Under the pieces are notes generated by a model. It had not been told where the DNA came from, did not search any database, and saw only the letters and a list, made by a program, of their open reading frames with translations. Of a stretch of 64,000 nt of DNA, positions 1 through 8,572 are shown piece by piece (within the stretch, counting starts at the first letter, position 1; the number at the start of each line of letters is the position of its first letter). Source of the stretch: DATHGT01 sp035317605 (GTDB lineage: Bacteria; Methylomirabilota; Methylomirabilia; Rokubacteriales; CSP1-6); contig DATHGT010000364.1 in the NCBI GenBank assembly GCA_035317605.1, forward strand, positions 4,284 to 68,283, written 5' to 3'. Position numbers and translations under genes: made by a program.

Positions 1-1074
1 GGCGATGGAGCCCCCGCCGGCCCCGATCGACTCGACCGCGACCATGGGCAGCCGCAGGGGATATTCGCCGAGGCGCCGCTGCGAGCCCGTCTCGGGCAGC
101 CCGTCGGCGATCAGGCAGACGTCGGTCGTGGTGCCGCCCATGTCGAAGGCGAGCGCGCGCGCGATCCCGAGCGTGCGCGCGACGTGGGCGGCGGCGGCCA
201 CGCCCGCGGCGGGTCCCGACATGGCCATGGCGAGCGGACGGGCCGCCGCGACGGCCACCGACATCATGCCGCCCGCCGAGTGGAGCAGGTGCAGGCGCGT
301 GTCGGCGTTGCGCGCGGCCAGCGAGTGTTTCAGGTCGTCCAGGTAGTTCGTGGCCAGCGGCATGACCGCGGCGTTGAGCACGGTCGTGCACGCGCGCTCG
401 TATTCGCGGAACTCGGCGTTGATCTCGCTCGAGATCGTCACGTGGCGGAAGTGCTGGCCCAGCGCTTCTCGCAGCGCGCGCTCGTGGGCGGGGTTGCCGT
501 AGGCGTGAAGCAGGCAGACCGCCACGCTCTCGATGCCGTCGCGCGCGAAGCGCTCGACGATCACGGGCACGTCGTCGAGGGAGAGCGGGATGAGCACGGT
601 GCCGTCGACGGCCACGCGCTCGGTGACCTCGGCGCGCCAGCGTCGCGGCACCAGGGGCTCGGGCTTGGCCGGCGCGTCCAGCCGGTAGAGATGCGTCCGA
701 TTCTGACGCGCGATCTCGAGCACGTCGCGGAAGCCGCGCGTGGTCACCAGGCCCACCGCGGCGGTCCGGCCTTCGACGATCGCGTTGGTGACGATGGTCG
801 TCCCGTGGGCGAGCGAGGTGGCGACAGGCTCGCCGCCGGTCAGCCGCGCGAGCCCCTGGAGGACGCCGTCGGCCGGGCGCGCGGTGGTCGTCGGCACCTT
901 GCAGCTGGTGAGCGCGCCGCCGGACCAGCCGACCAGGTCCGTGAAGGTCCCGCCGACGTCGACGCCGACCGAGATCGAGGGGCGCGACGGCTTTGCCGGG
1001 GCGCCCCGAGCGTTGGGGGTTTGGGGGCCGTTTCGGGGCCCCCAATCAATCGATCGAGCCATGACGGGGGTCAT
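1..1074 (-). CDS. hyuA: Hydantoinase/oxoprolinase subunit A family protein (5' part; runs off left edge)
   Basis: ATP-dependent hydrolase or carboxylase subunit of the HyuA/oxoprolinase family, part of the ASKHA actin-like ATPase fold. Reading leftwards, the frame shows the N-terminal phosphate-1 motif VGVDVGGTFTD, then AHGTTIVTNAI, the middle-domain LHSAGGMM, and the phosphate-2 motifs FDMGGTTTDV and GAGGGSIA close to base 1. No stop codon occurs before the window edge, so only about half of a ~680-residue protein is present. Two ATG codons (1074 and 1062) are possible starts. Either leaves 31-35 unusual residues ahead of the conserved start, encoded by a GC-rich dispersed repeat. Substrate cannot be told without the partner HyuB subunit. 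Confidence 0.85.
   Translation of the reverse strand, partial: MTPVMARSIDWGPRNGPQTPNARGAPAKPSRPSISVGVDVGGTFTDLVGWSGGALTSCKVPTTTARPADGVLQGLARLTGGEPVATSLAHGTTIVTNAIVEGRTAAVGLVTTRGFRDVLEIARQNRTHLYRLDAPAKPEPLVPRRWRAEVTERVAVDGTVLIPLSLDDVPVIVERFARDGIESVAVCLLHAYGNPAHERALREALGQHFRHVTISSEINAEFREYERACTTVLNAAVMPLATNYLDDLKHSLAARNADTRLHLLHSAGGMMSVAVAAARPLAMAMSGPAAGVAAAAHVARTLGIARALAFDMGGTTTDVCLIADGLPETGSQRRLGEYPLRLPMVAVESIGAGGGSIA
987..1043. repeat. GC-rich dispersed repeat, copy 1
   Basis: This stretch shares ACGGCTTTGCCGG, then GCGC.CCGAGCGT and runs of G, with 14038-14100. It lies inside the extreme 5' end of the hydantoinase reading frame. The second copy, in the same orientation, lies just upstream of the dioxygenase alpha-subunit start. 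Its function is unknown; it resembles a genome-wide intergenic repeat family rather than coding sequence. Confidence 0.5.
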
Positions 1075-1152
1075 GGTAATCGATTCTCAGCGCCCTTGAC
1101 GCTCCGGGCGCGCGGGCATAGCTTCGCGACAGCGTTCCTATGAGCGCTGACT

Positions 1153-3219
1153 ATGGCAAGCGGCCGTTCCGGACTCGTGCGGTATGGCGTCGCGGTGGCG
1201 GCGGTGGTCGTGGCCACCGTCGTCAAGATCGCGCTCGACCCCCTCCTCGGTCAAGACAACCCGTTCGTGCTCCTCTTCAGCGCCGTCGTGGTCAGCGGCT
1301 GGTTCGGAGGGATGGGGCCAGCGGTCACGGCGACGATCGCCTCCGCGCTGGTCGCCGCCTATTATTTCTTGCCGCCGGATTTCTCCCTGCGGATCGATGG
1401 GCCCGGCGACCGCCTCCGCCTGTTGACGTTCATCCTGGAGGCGACCCTGATCGGCCTCCTGAGCGCCGCGCTCGAGTCGGCCCGGCAGCGGGCCGAGACG
1501 CTCAGGACCTCGCTCGAGGGCGAGGTGGCCGAGCGCACGCGGCAATACGAGAACAGCGAGATCCGCCGCCGCGCCGCCGAGGGGCTGGCCCGCGCCGCGC
1601 GAACCCTGACCGAGAGCCTCGACGTCAACGACTTGGCGGCGCGCATCGTGTCGAGTATCCGGGGCATCCTTCACGTTCGCACGGCCGGCTTCCGGATGCT
1701 CCGATCCGACGGCACGCTGCTGGCCCTGGGTGCGCCCGGTGGCGCGCCGGGCTACGCCGGGCCCGGCCACGTGGCCCCGTCGGGCCACGGGACGGCGGGC
1801 CGGGTGATCGAGACCGGCGTGCCCTACCAGTCCGCCGACGTCCTGGACGACCCGGCGGTCACGCTCGCGCCCGACGTCCGGCAGGTGATCGTCGCCGCCG
1901 GAGCGCGCGCGTACCTGAGCGTGCCGCTGCGGGCGCACGGCGTGCTGATCGGCGCGCTCACCGTCGGCGACGTGGCCGGCCGCGTCTTCAGCCACGAGGA
2001 GATCGATCTGCTCCAGGCGTTCGCCGATCAGGCGGCCCTGGCCCTCGACAACGCCCAGCTCTTCGAGGGCGCGCAGCGGGCGAACGCCGAGCTGTCGCGC
2101 GCGCAGGCGCAGCTCGTCCGCGGCGAGACCCTCCGCGCGGTGGGCGAGCTGGCCGCGGGGGCGGCCCACCACCTCAACAACCTCCTCGCGGTCGTGCTGG
2201 GACGGATCCAGATCGCGCTCAGGCGAAATCCCGACCTCGCGCGCAGCCTGGGGCCGGCCGAGCAGGCCGTGCTCGACGGCGCCGATGTGGTCAAGCGCCT
2301 GGCCCGCTTCAGCCGCGGCAACCCCGAGCCCGCCATCGTGCCCATCGACCTCAACGAGCTGGTGCAGGACGTGGTCGAGATGACGCGCCCGCGCTGGCAG
2401 AACGAGCTGGAGGCGCGCGGGATCCGCGTCGAGACCGTCCTCGAGCTCGGGCCGGTCCCGCTGGCCGCCGCCGATCCCCCGTCGATTCGCGAGGTGCTGG
2501 TCAACCTCATCCTCAACGCGGTCGACGCCATGCCGGGCGGGGGCCGGGTGACCCTGCGCACGTGGACCACGGACGCCGGCGTGCATTGCGCCGTGTCCGA
2601 CAACGGAACCGGCATGTCCGCCGAGGTGCGCCAGCGCGTGTTCGAGCCGTTCTTCACCACCAAGGGCGTCAAGAGCACCGGGCTCGGGCTCAGCGTGAAC
2701 TACGGGATCATCGAGCGCCACGGCGGCGAGCTGACCGTCGACAGCGAGGAAGGGCGCGGCACGACCATCACCTTTCGATTGCGCATCGCCCAGCGCCCGC
2801 CCGGCCTGGTCCCGGCCGGGGTGTCGGAGTCGTCCGCGGTGCCCCTGCGGGTGCTGGTGATCGACGACGACGGGGCCGTGCGCGGCGTGGTCGCCGACCT
2901 GCTGGCCGAAGACGGACATCAGGTCGTGCAGGCCGCGGGCGGCCCCGAAGGCCTCTCGTGGCTGGCCAGCGGCCCGCGCGTGGACCTCGTCCTCACCGAC
3001 CTCGGTATGCTCGGCATGAACGGTTGGGACGTGGCGCGCGCGGTCCGGTCGGCGTATCCGGCCACCGTCGTCGGCGTCATCACCGGCTGGAACGAGGGCC
3101 TGGAGCCGAAGTCCGCCGCGCGAGGCCACGTCGATTTCATCGTCAGGAAGCCGGTGACCCTGGAGACGATGCGGGACGTGGTCGCCCAGACTCGCGCGCT
3201 GGCCGCGGTGCGCTCGTGA
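1153..3219 (+). CDS. Hybrid sensor histidine kinase (DUF4118-GAF-HisKA-HATPase-REC)
   Basis: A 688-residue membrane-bound hybrid histidine kinase. The first ~110 residues form a DUF4118-like membrane region with several hydrophobic helices, as in the KdpD N-terminal part. A charged coiled-coil and a GAF domain (about 150-300) follow. The H-box GAAHHLNNLL puts the phospho-acceptor at H339 or H340, with an N-box near 445-455 and a G-box GTGLGLS-like stretch (here STGLGLS). A C-terminal receiver carries IDDD near 570 and phospho-acceptor D616. Its stop overlaps the GTG start of the permease (GTGA), so the two are translationally coupled. Control of the adjacent thiosulfate genes is an inference from position. 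No partner output regulator is seen next to it. Confidence 0.88.
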   Translation: MASGRSGLVRYGVAVAAVVVATVVKIALDPLLGQDNPFVLLFSAVVVSGWFGGMGPAVTATIASALVAAYYFLPPDFSLRIDGPGDRLRLLTFILEATLIGLLSAALESARQRAETLRTSLEGEVAERTRQYENSEIRRRAAEGLARAARTLTESLDVNDLAARIVSSIRGILHVRTAGFRMLRSDGTLLALGAPGGAPGYAGPGHVAPSGHGTAGRVIETGVPYQSADVLDDPAVTLAPDVRQVIVAAGARAYLSVPLRAHGVLIGALTVGDVAGRVFSHEEIDLLQAFADQAALALDNAQLFEGAQRANAELSRAQAQLVRGETLRAVGELAAGAAHHLNNLLAVVLGRIQIALRRNPDLARSLGPAEQAVLDGADVVKRLARFSRGNPEPAIVPIDLNELVQDVVEMTRPRWQNELEARGIRVETVLELGPVPLAAADPPSIREVLVNLILNAVDAMPGGGRVTLRTWTTDAGVHCAVSDNGTGMSAEVRQRVFEPFFTTKGVKSTGLGLSVNYGIIERHGGELTVDSEEGRGTTITFRLRIAQRPPGLVPAGVSESSAVPLRVLVIDDDGAVRGVVADLLAEDGHQVVQAAGGPEGLSWLASGPRVDLVLTDLGMLGMNGWDVARAVRSAYPATVVGVITGWNEGLEPKSAARGHVDFIVRKPVTLETMRDVVAQTRALAAVRS

Positions 3220-4382
3220 AGAAGCGCGCCTTCGCCGATCAATATGCGGCGCTCTTCGCCCGGCCGTGGCCGGTGTGGGGTGCGGCGGTCCTGGCCGCGG
3301 TCACCAACGTGTTCCTGTTCGCCCTCGACCGTCCGTTCACCGCCTCCGACGGCGTACGCAACTGGGGCGACTGGGTGTTCACCGGACTCGGCGTGGTCAA
3401 GCGGGCCGACCTCATCGCCCCCTGGCTCTATTCGGGATCGCTGCTCAACGTCGGCGTGGTCGCGGGCGCGCTGATCGGCGCGCTCCTGAGCAGCCAGTTC
3501 GCGCTGCGGGTGCCGGCGCGCGGCGAGCTGTTCAAGGGCGCCGTCGGCGGGATCTTGCTGGGCGCGGGGGCGACGCTGGCGTTCGGGTGCAACATCGGCG
3601 GGTTCTTCAGCGCGGTGAGCGCGCTCTCGCTCTCCGGCCTCGGAATGATGATCGGCCTGGCCGCGGGCGCCTTCCTGGGCATCCGGTATTTGATGTGGGA
3701 GATGGAGCATCGCCCGAGCTGGTCGAGCGGACGCTCTCGGGCGTTCCTCGCGCCCGCGGCGAAAGCGAGCCGCCAGCCGCTGATTGGCGTGGCCCTCGTG
3801 GTCGTGCTGCTCGCGCTGCCGTTCCTCTACTCGCAGCAGGGTCACGGCGCGCGCGGGCTGTTCCTGCTCTTCGGCGCGACGTTCGGGATGATCTTCCAGC
3901 GCTCGCGGCTGTGCCTCGTCCGCGCGTTTCGTGAGCCGTTCATGACCGGTGACGCCGAGCACACGCGCGCGGTCGCCCTGGCCATCGCCATCGGCATGCT
4001 CGGCTTCACGATTCTCAAGTTCACGGACCTCAAGGACAAGGGCGAATGGGTGTTTCCGGCCGCCGGCGCGGGGGCGCTCGCGGGCGGGCTCGTCTTCGGC
4101 GTGGGGATGGTGCTGGCCGGGGGCTGCGGGGCCGGCTCGATCTGGCGCATGGGCGAAGGCCAGGTCAAGCTCTGGGCCGCGGTCGTCACCTTCGCGCTGA
4201 GCGCCTCGCTCACGCGGCTCGTCCTCTCGCAGACCGGCCTTCAGCAGAAGCTCGGCGTGGCGGTCTTCATGCCGTCGGTCTTCGGTTGGGCGGGCGCGAT
4301 CGGCGTGGTGATCGCGGTGATGCTCGGTTGGGCCGCGCTGGCGACGTGGAATGAAGCATCGGGCAAGTTCAGCGCGTTCTGA
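3216..4382 (+). CDS. YeeE/YedE family thiosulfate/sulfur permease
   Basis: A 388-residue inner-membrane protein with about nine hydrophobic helices. It belongs to the YeeE/YedE (TsuA-like) family that moves thiosulfate or related sulfur species through a chain of cysteines. Conserved cysteines are visible as GATLAFGCNIGG (C125), QRSRLCLVRAF (C233) and LAGGCGAGSIW (C304), matching the three family positions. The GTG start at 3216 overlaps the kinase stop codon by GTGA, and this frame begins with VKKRAFADQY. Its place directly before soxYZ supports a role in sulfur-compound transport for thiosulfate oxidation. Direction of transport and exact substrate are not shown by sequence. Confidence 0.9.
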   Translation: MKKRAFADQYAALFARPWPVWGAAVLAAVTNVFLFALDRPFTASDGVRNWGDWVFTGLGVVKRADLIAPWLYSGSLLNVGVVAGALIGALLSSQFALRVPARGELFKGAVGGILLGAGATLAFGCNIGGFFSAVSALSLSGLGMMIGLAAGAFLGIRYLMWEMEHRPSWSSGRSRAFLAPAAKASRQPLIGVALVVVLLALPFLYSQQGHGARGLFLLFGATFGMIFQRSRLCLVRAFREPFMTGDAEHTRAVALAIAIGMLGFTILKFTDLKDKGEWVFPAAGAGALAGGLVFGVGMVLAGGCGAGSIWRMGEGQVKLWAAVVTFALSASLTRLVLSQTGLQQKLGVAVFMPSVFGWAGAIGVVIAVMLGWAALATWNEASGKFSAF

Positions 4383-4430
4383 GCGCCGATGGCATAGTAG
4401 AGAGCCTCATCTCAGGGCGAGGAGAACGAC

Positions 4431-4940
4431 ATGGCAAGTGATCGGATGACGACGCCCCGCGAAGGAGTCACGCGGCGGGCGGTGGTCGGGGGACTCAGTG
4501 CGCTGGGCGCCGCGGCTGTCGTCGGGACTCTGGCGATTCCGCGTGAGGCGGCGGCGCAGGCGCTCGGGATGCAGGAGAGCGTCGAGGCGGCGATGAAGCG
4601 GGTGTTCGGGGGGCGGCCGATCAAGGACGGGAGCGCGCTGATCAAGCTCGACATTCCGCTGATCGCGGAGAACGGCGCCGTGGTTCCGGTCTCGGTCGAG
4701 GTCAACTCTCCGATGACGGCGGTCAACTACGTCAAGCACGTCTACGTGGTCGCCGACAAGAACCGCATCCCGATCGTGACCCGGGTGGCGTTCACGCCCC
4801 AGGCCGGTCAGGCCTACATGGGCGCCAACATCCGGCTCGGCGAGACCGGCGACGTCCGCGCGATCGTGGAGCAGAGCGACGGCACCCTGCTCCAGACCAA
4901 GCGCGAAGTGAAAGTCACCGTCGGCGGCTGCGGAGGCTGA
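4431..4940 (+). CDS. soxY: Sulfur-carrier protein SoxY
   Basis: The substrate-carrying subunit of the periplasmic Sox thiosulfate-oxidizing system, 169 residues. It ends in VGGCGG, the flexible arm whose cysteine carries the sulfur substrate through the cycle. A twin-arginine-type leader (RRAVVGGLSALGAAAVVG) ends around AAAQA, fitting folded export with SoxZ. A clear GGAG ribosome site lies about 7 bases before the ATG at 4431. The soxZ start follows 2 bases after the stop, as expected for the SoxYZ heterodimer. Length and order are typical of the family. Confidence 0.95.
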   Translation: MASDRMTTPREGVTRRAVVGGLSALGAAAVVGTLAIPREAAAQALGMQESVEAAMKRVFGGRPIKDGSALIKLDIPLIAENGAVVPVSVEVNSPMTAVNYVKHVYVVADKNRIPIVTRVAFTPQAGQAYMGANIRLGETGDVRAIVEQSDGTLLQTKREVKVTVGGCGG

Positions 4941-4942
4941 CC

Positions 4943-5275
4943 ATGTCAGACATCGGGAAAGTCAGGATCCGGGTGCCGTCGAGCATCAAGACGGGCGACG
5001 TCGTGAAGGTGCGGGCGCTGGTGATCCATCCCATGGAGCGGATCGAGCGCGACGCCCAGGGCAAGATCATCGACAGGAAGTACAACTTCATCGACAAGGT
5101 CACGGTGACGTACCTCGGCAAGCCGGTGCTGTCCTTCGACACCACGCAGAGCATCAGCGAGAACCCGTTCTTCTCCTTCGCCTTCAAGGCGACCGACCCC
5201 GGGACGCTCAAGATCGTCTTCTCCGACACCTCGGGTGGGAAGTACGAGGGCACCGCGGACATCAAGTTCTCCTGA
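4943..5275 (+). CDS. soxZ: Sox system partner protein SoxZ
   Basis: A 110-residue SoxZ with the family's opening pattern KVRIRVPSSIKTGDVVKVRALVIHPME and an immunoglobulin-like beta-sandwich composition. SoxZ has no signal peptide of its own and is exported bound to SoxY. Here too none is present, while soxY just upstream carries a Tat leader. The TGA stop overlaps the ATG of the cytochrome gene by one base (TGATG), indicating translational coupling. Confidence 0.95.
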   Translation: MSDIGKVRIRVPSSIKTGDVVKVRALVIHPMERIERDAQGKIIDRKYNFIDKVTVTYLGKPVLSFDTTQSISENPFFSFAFKATDPGTLKIVFSDTSGGKYEGTADIKFS

Positions 5276-6579
5276 TGCGGCCCGCGACCCTTGTCCGGTG
5301 GGTGGCCGCGCTGGGACTCGCCGCGGGCTGCGCCCTCGTCGCGAATGACAAGCCGCCGGATTACTCGTCGGTGCCGGCGTGGGCCACGCGCGCGATTCCC
5401 GAGGCGCGCGGCGACTTCGGCACCGTGGTCAACGGCAAGCGGGAGGCGCTCCGCTACGCCGGCTGGAGCAAGCAGGACTTCCAGCGGTTCCGGACGTACA
5501 CCTACACCGACACCCGCGCGGACGTCCCCGTCAAGCTGACGATCATGCCGATCGGGATGAAGGGCGACGCGCGGAAGGGACGGGCGCTGTTCCTGTCGCG
5601 GGCGAAAGGCCCCTGCACCGGCTGCCATCTCATTCCCGGCGACGACGTGTGGCCGGCCGGCAACGTGGGACCCGATCTCTCGACCATCGGCGACCGCAAG
5701 CTCGCCAACGAGTATCTCTACCAGCAGATCTTCGATCCTCGCGTGGTCTTCCCGCAGACGTCGATGCCGCCCTGGGGCACCACCGGGGTCTTCACCCCCG
5801 AGGAAATCGTCCATCTCGTGGCCTTCATGCAGACGCTCAAGGGTCCGGCGCCGGCGGAGAAGGATCCCGACCGCAATCCCGTGACCAGGAACAGGCCCGT
5901 CGGTTTCGGAGACAACCTCGATCCCACCAACAACCCCGCGATCCTGCTCGCCGAGGCCGCGGAGGCACGGTGGCGGGAGAAGGGGCCCGCGGAGAAGGCG
6001 TGCGCGGACTGCCATGCCGGCTCGCCCGCGACCGCGATGAAGGGCGTGGCCACGCGCTATCCGAAGTTCGTGGCCAAGTACGGCCGGGTGATGAGCATCG
6101 AGGATTTCCTGACCGTGCACGGCCCCGAGACGACGGGCGCGCCGTACGCGGCCGAGAGCGACGACAACCTCACCATGACCGTGCTGGTGAAGATGGCGTC
6201 GAACGGGTTGCCGGTCGCCGTCGACACCGGCAGCCGCGAGGCGCGGGCGGCGCTCGCGCGCGGCCAGGCCACGTTCCATCGCCGCGTGGGCGAGCGCAAC
6301 CATGCCTGCGCCGACTGCCACACGCCGGAGAAGGGCGCCAACAAGTTCCTGGGGGGCCGCTATCTCGCCGACGTCACCACCGGGCTGACCCGGCACTTTC
6401 CGACCTGGCGCACGAGCCAGAACCAGGTCTGGGACATGCGCAAGCGCATGCAATGGTGCATGACCCCGCTCGGGATGAACATGCTCCCGGCCGACGCGGT
6501 CGAGTACGCCGAGCTGGAGCTGTATCTCACGTCGTTCGACAAGGGCAAGCCGCTGAGCGTCCCCGGCATTCGACACTAG
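5275..6579 (+). CDS. soxXA: Fused SoxX-SoxA c-type cytochrome, predicted lipoprotein
   Basis: SoxXA starts the Sox cycle by oxidatively joining thiosulfate to the SoxY cysteine. Here one 434-residue protein holds both subunits. Residues ~95-190 form a SoxX-like monoheme domain (CTGCH 114-118, likely Met ligand in QTSMPPWG, M164). Residues ~225-430 form a SoxA domain with two CxxCH motifs (243-247 and 345-349) and the active-site cysteine in RMQWC (C395). Most bacteria encode soxX and soxA separately. The leader ends in LAAGC (C19), a lipobox, so membrane anchoring is likely. The fusion reads through without a stop or frameshift. A 132-nt hairpin repeat follows 5 bases after the stop. Confidence 0.93.
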   Translation: MRPATLVRWVAALGLAAGCALVANDKPPDYSSVPAWATRAIPEARGDFGTVVNGKREALRYAGWSKQDFQRFRTYTYTDTRADVPVKLTIMPIGMKGDARKGRALFLSRAKGPCTGCHLIPGDDVWPAGNVGPDLSTIGDRKLANEYLYQQIFDPRVVFPQTSMPPWGTTGVFTPEEIVHLVAFMQTLKGPAPAEKDPDRNPVTRNRPVGFGDNLDPTNNPAILLAEAAEARWREKGPAEKACADCHAGSPATAMKGVATRYPKFVAKYGRVMSIEDFLTVHGPETTGAPYAAESDDNLTMTVLVKMASNGLPVAVDTGSREARAALARGQATFHRRVGERNHACADCHTPEKGANKFLGGRYLADVTTGLTRHFPTWRTSQNQVWDMRKRMQWCMTPLGMNMLPADAVEYAELELYLTSFDKGKPLSVPGIRH

Positions 6580-6584
6580 TGGAG

Positions 6585-6716
6585 CTCGGGGAATTGGTTG
6601 ACCGTCTCACGGTGGGGGTCGGCTGGCCTGGGTCCTCAAAAAGAGGAGCTGCGCTCCTCTTTTCTGCGAAATCGGCGCTCGACCCCCACCGTGAGACGGT
6701 CAACCAATTCCCCGAG
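6585..6716. repeat. 132-nt hairpin element, copy 1 (between soxXA and soxB)
   Basis: Two perfect 36-nt arms (6585-6620 and 6681-6716) enclose a 60-nt centre. The centre holds a second perfect stem (11 bp, 6639-6649 with 6653-6663, loop TGC). The element is the reverse complement of 8429-8560 except for one central base and two stem positions, which change together in both arms so pairing is kept. It starts 5 bases after the soxXA stop. It could act as an RNA processing, stability or termination structure, or be a non-autonomous mobile palindrome. No T-run follows the outer stem, so a classic intrinsic terminator is not obvious. Confidence 0.9.
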
Positions 6717-6740
6717 AATCATTAGGGCGGTGGCAGCGGC

Positions 6741-8426
6741 ATGGAGGTCACGCGGCGCGATCTGCTGAAGCTGCTGGCGGTGGGCGCGACGGCGGGACTC
6801 ATGCCGCGGCAGGTCGAGGCGGATCCGTCGGCGGCGGATCGGCTGCTGGAGTTCCCGCCGCTCGGCAATCTCACCCTGCTCCACCTCACCGACTCTCACG
6901 CGACGCTACTGCCCGTATTTTTCCGCGAGCCCGACACGCTGATCGGCGTGGGCGAGGAGCGGGGCAAGCCGCCCTATCTCACCGGGAGGGATTTCCTGCG
7001 CGCCTATCGCATCGCGCCGCGCACGGCCGAGGCCTACGCGCTCAGCGCCGTCGACTTCGCGACGCTGGCCGCGCGTTACGGGCGGATGGGCGGCTACGCG
7101 CACCTCGCCACGCTGGTCAAGCGCGTTCGGGCCGAGCGCTCCGGCCGGACGATTTTGCTCGACGGCGGCGACGCGCTCCAGGGCTCCGCGACGTCGCTGT
7201 GGAGCCGCGGCGAGGACATGCTTCGGGCCGAGAATCAGCTCGGCGTGGAAGTCTTCACCGCCCACTGGGAGTTCATGTACGGCATCGACCGTGTGCGAGA
7301 GCTGTTCGGCGACCGCGAACGCGCGGGCCGCTTCCACGGGGAATTCCTCGCCCAGAACGTGACCGAGGCGGGATGGGACGAGCCGGTGTTCCGGCCTTAC
7401 ACGATCCGCGAGGCCGGCGGCGTGCGCGTGGGCGTGATCGGCCAGGCGTTTCCGTACACGCCGATCGCGCATCCGCGGCGCTTCGTCCCCGACCTGAGCT
7501 TCGGCATCCACGACGAGCGCATCCAGACGCTCGTCGACGAGCTGCGCGCCAAGCCTGTCGACGTCGTGGTGCTGTTGAGCCACAACGGGGTGGCGGTGGA
7601 CGTGAAGCTCGCCTCGCGCGTCTCAGGGCTCGACGTGATTCTCGGCGGCCACACCCACGACGGGCTGCCCGAGCCTCTCCGCGTCGGCCGGACCCTGATC
7701 GTGAACTCGGGCTCGCACGGCAAGTTTCTGAGCCGTCTCGACCTGGACGTGCGCAACGGGCGGATCGTCGGCCATCGCTATCGCCTGCTGCCGGTCCTGT
7801 CGCGCGCGATTCCGGCCGACGCGGAGATGGCGCGTCTCATCCAGGAGCTGCGCGCGCCGCACGAGGCCGCGCTCGGCGAGCGCCTGGCCGTCTCGGACTC
7901 GCTGCTCTACCGGCGCGGCAACTTCAACGGCCCCTTCGACGAGGTGATCCTCGATGCGCTGCTCGAGCGCGCCGACGCCCAGGTGGCGTTCTCGCCGGGC
8001 TTCCGCTGGGGCGTGTCGATCCTCCCGGGGCAATCGATCACGCTCGAGGACGTCTACAGCCACACCGCGCTCACCTATGCGAACACCTGGGTGCGCGAAA
8101 TGACCGGAGCCGAGATCCTGGCTCTCATGGAAGACGTCGCCGACAACCTGTTCCACCCTGACCCGTACTACCGCCAGGGCGGCGACATGGTCCGCGTGGG
8201 CGGCCTCACCTACACGATCGCGCCTGGCAAGCCGGTGGGCCGGCGTATCAGCGACGTCCGCGTTGGGACGCGCCCGCTCGAGCCCGCGCGCTCCTACAAG
8301 GCGACGGGTTGGGCATCACTGGGCGAGACCAGCGGCCCCCCGGCCTGGGACGTCGTCGCCGACTACCTCCGCTCGCAGAAGCGCATCAAGCTCTCGCCGC
8401 GCCGACGCGTCCGCGTAATCCAATGA
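6741..8426 (+). CDS. soxB: Thiosulfohydrolase SoxB
   Basis: A 561-residue dimanganese metallohydrolase of the 5'-nucleotidase superfamily that releases sulfate from the SoxY-bound thiosulfonate. A Tat-type leader (VTRRDLLKLLAVGATAGL) is present. Metal-binding motifs are in place: LTDSH (D51, H53), DGGDALQG (D144), the SoxB-typical TAHWEFMYG replacing the GNHE of nucleotidases, N206, LSHNG (H281) and GGHTHDG (H304, H306). Length matches the family. No strong ribosome site precedes the ATG at 6741. It is separated from soxXA by the first hairpin element, and a second, inverted copy begins 3 bases after its stop. No soxCD is visible nearby, which suggests the truncated Sox pathway that leaves sulfane sulfur. 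Confidence 0.95.
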   Translation: MEVTRRDLLKLLAVGATAGLMPRQVEADPSAADRLLEFPPLGNLTLLHLTDSHATLLPVFFREPDTLIGVGEERGKPPYLTGRDFLRAYRIAPRTAEAYALSAVDFATLAARYGRMGGYAHLATLVKRVRAERSGRTILLDGGDALQGSATSLWSRGEDMLRAENQLGVEVFTAHWEFMYGIDRVRELFGDRERAGRFHGEFLAQNVTEAGWDEPVFRPYTIREAGGVRVGVIGQAFPYTPIAHPRRFVPDLSFGIHDERIQTLVDELRAKPVDVVVLLSHNGVAVDVKLASRVSGLDVILGGHTHDGLPEPLRVGRTLIVNSGSHGKFLSRLDLDVRNGRIVGHRYRLLPVLSRAIPADAEMARLIQELRAPHEAALGERLAVSDSLLYRRGNFNGPFDEVILDALLERADAQVAFSPGFRWGVSILPGQSITLEDVYSHTALTYANTWVREMTGAEILALMEDVADNLFHPDPYYRQGGDMVRVGGLTYTIAPGKPVGRRISDVRVGTRPLEPARSYKATGWASLGETSGPPAWDVVADYLRSQKRIKLSPRRRVRVIQ

Positions 8427-8428
8427 TT

Positions 8429-8560
8429 CTCGGGGAATTGGTTGACCGTCTCACGTCGGGGGTCGAGCGCCGATTTCGCAGAAAAGAGGAGCGCAGCTCC
8501 TCTTTTCGAGGACCCAGGCCAGCCGACCCCCGACGTGAGACGGTCAACCAATTCCCCGAG
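8429..8560. repeat. 132-nt hairpin element, copy 2 (inverted, between soxB and the convergent MoaD-like gene)
   Basis: Arms 8429-8464 and 8525-8560 are perfect 36-nt complements. The centre holds an 11-bp stem with loop GCA. Read on the minus strand it matches copy 1 base for base, except for one central A/G difference and the paired GGTG/GTCG stem change. It lies between convergent genes, soxB and the MoaD-like gene. In both copies the same end of the element lies close to the stop codon of the gene read toward it. Short flanks (TGGAG on one side, AATCATT on the other) are also shared. Confidence 0.9.
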
Positions 8561-8572
8561 CTCCATTAGCGC

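Noticed and set aside
184..1143. A long plus-strand open frame over the hydantoinase gene
   Set aside because: No domain pattern is present. The minus strand encodes conserved HyuA motifs throughout.
1138..3129. A 663-codon open frame antisense to the sensor kinase
   Set aside because: Composition is Arg/Gly/Ala/His-rich with no motif, typical of antisense frames in GC-rich DNA. The plus-strand frame encodes a complete kinase.
6585..6716. Intrinsic transcription terminator
   Set aside because: The hairpin is far longer than typical and no U-run follows the outer stem. The inner stem ends in TTTT, but this is part of the palindrome itself.
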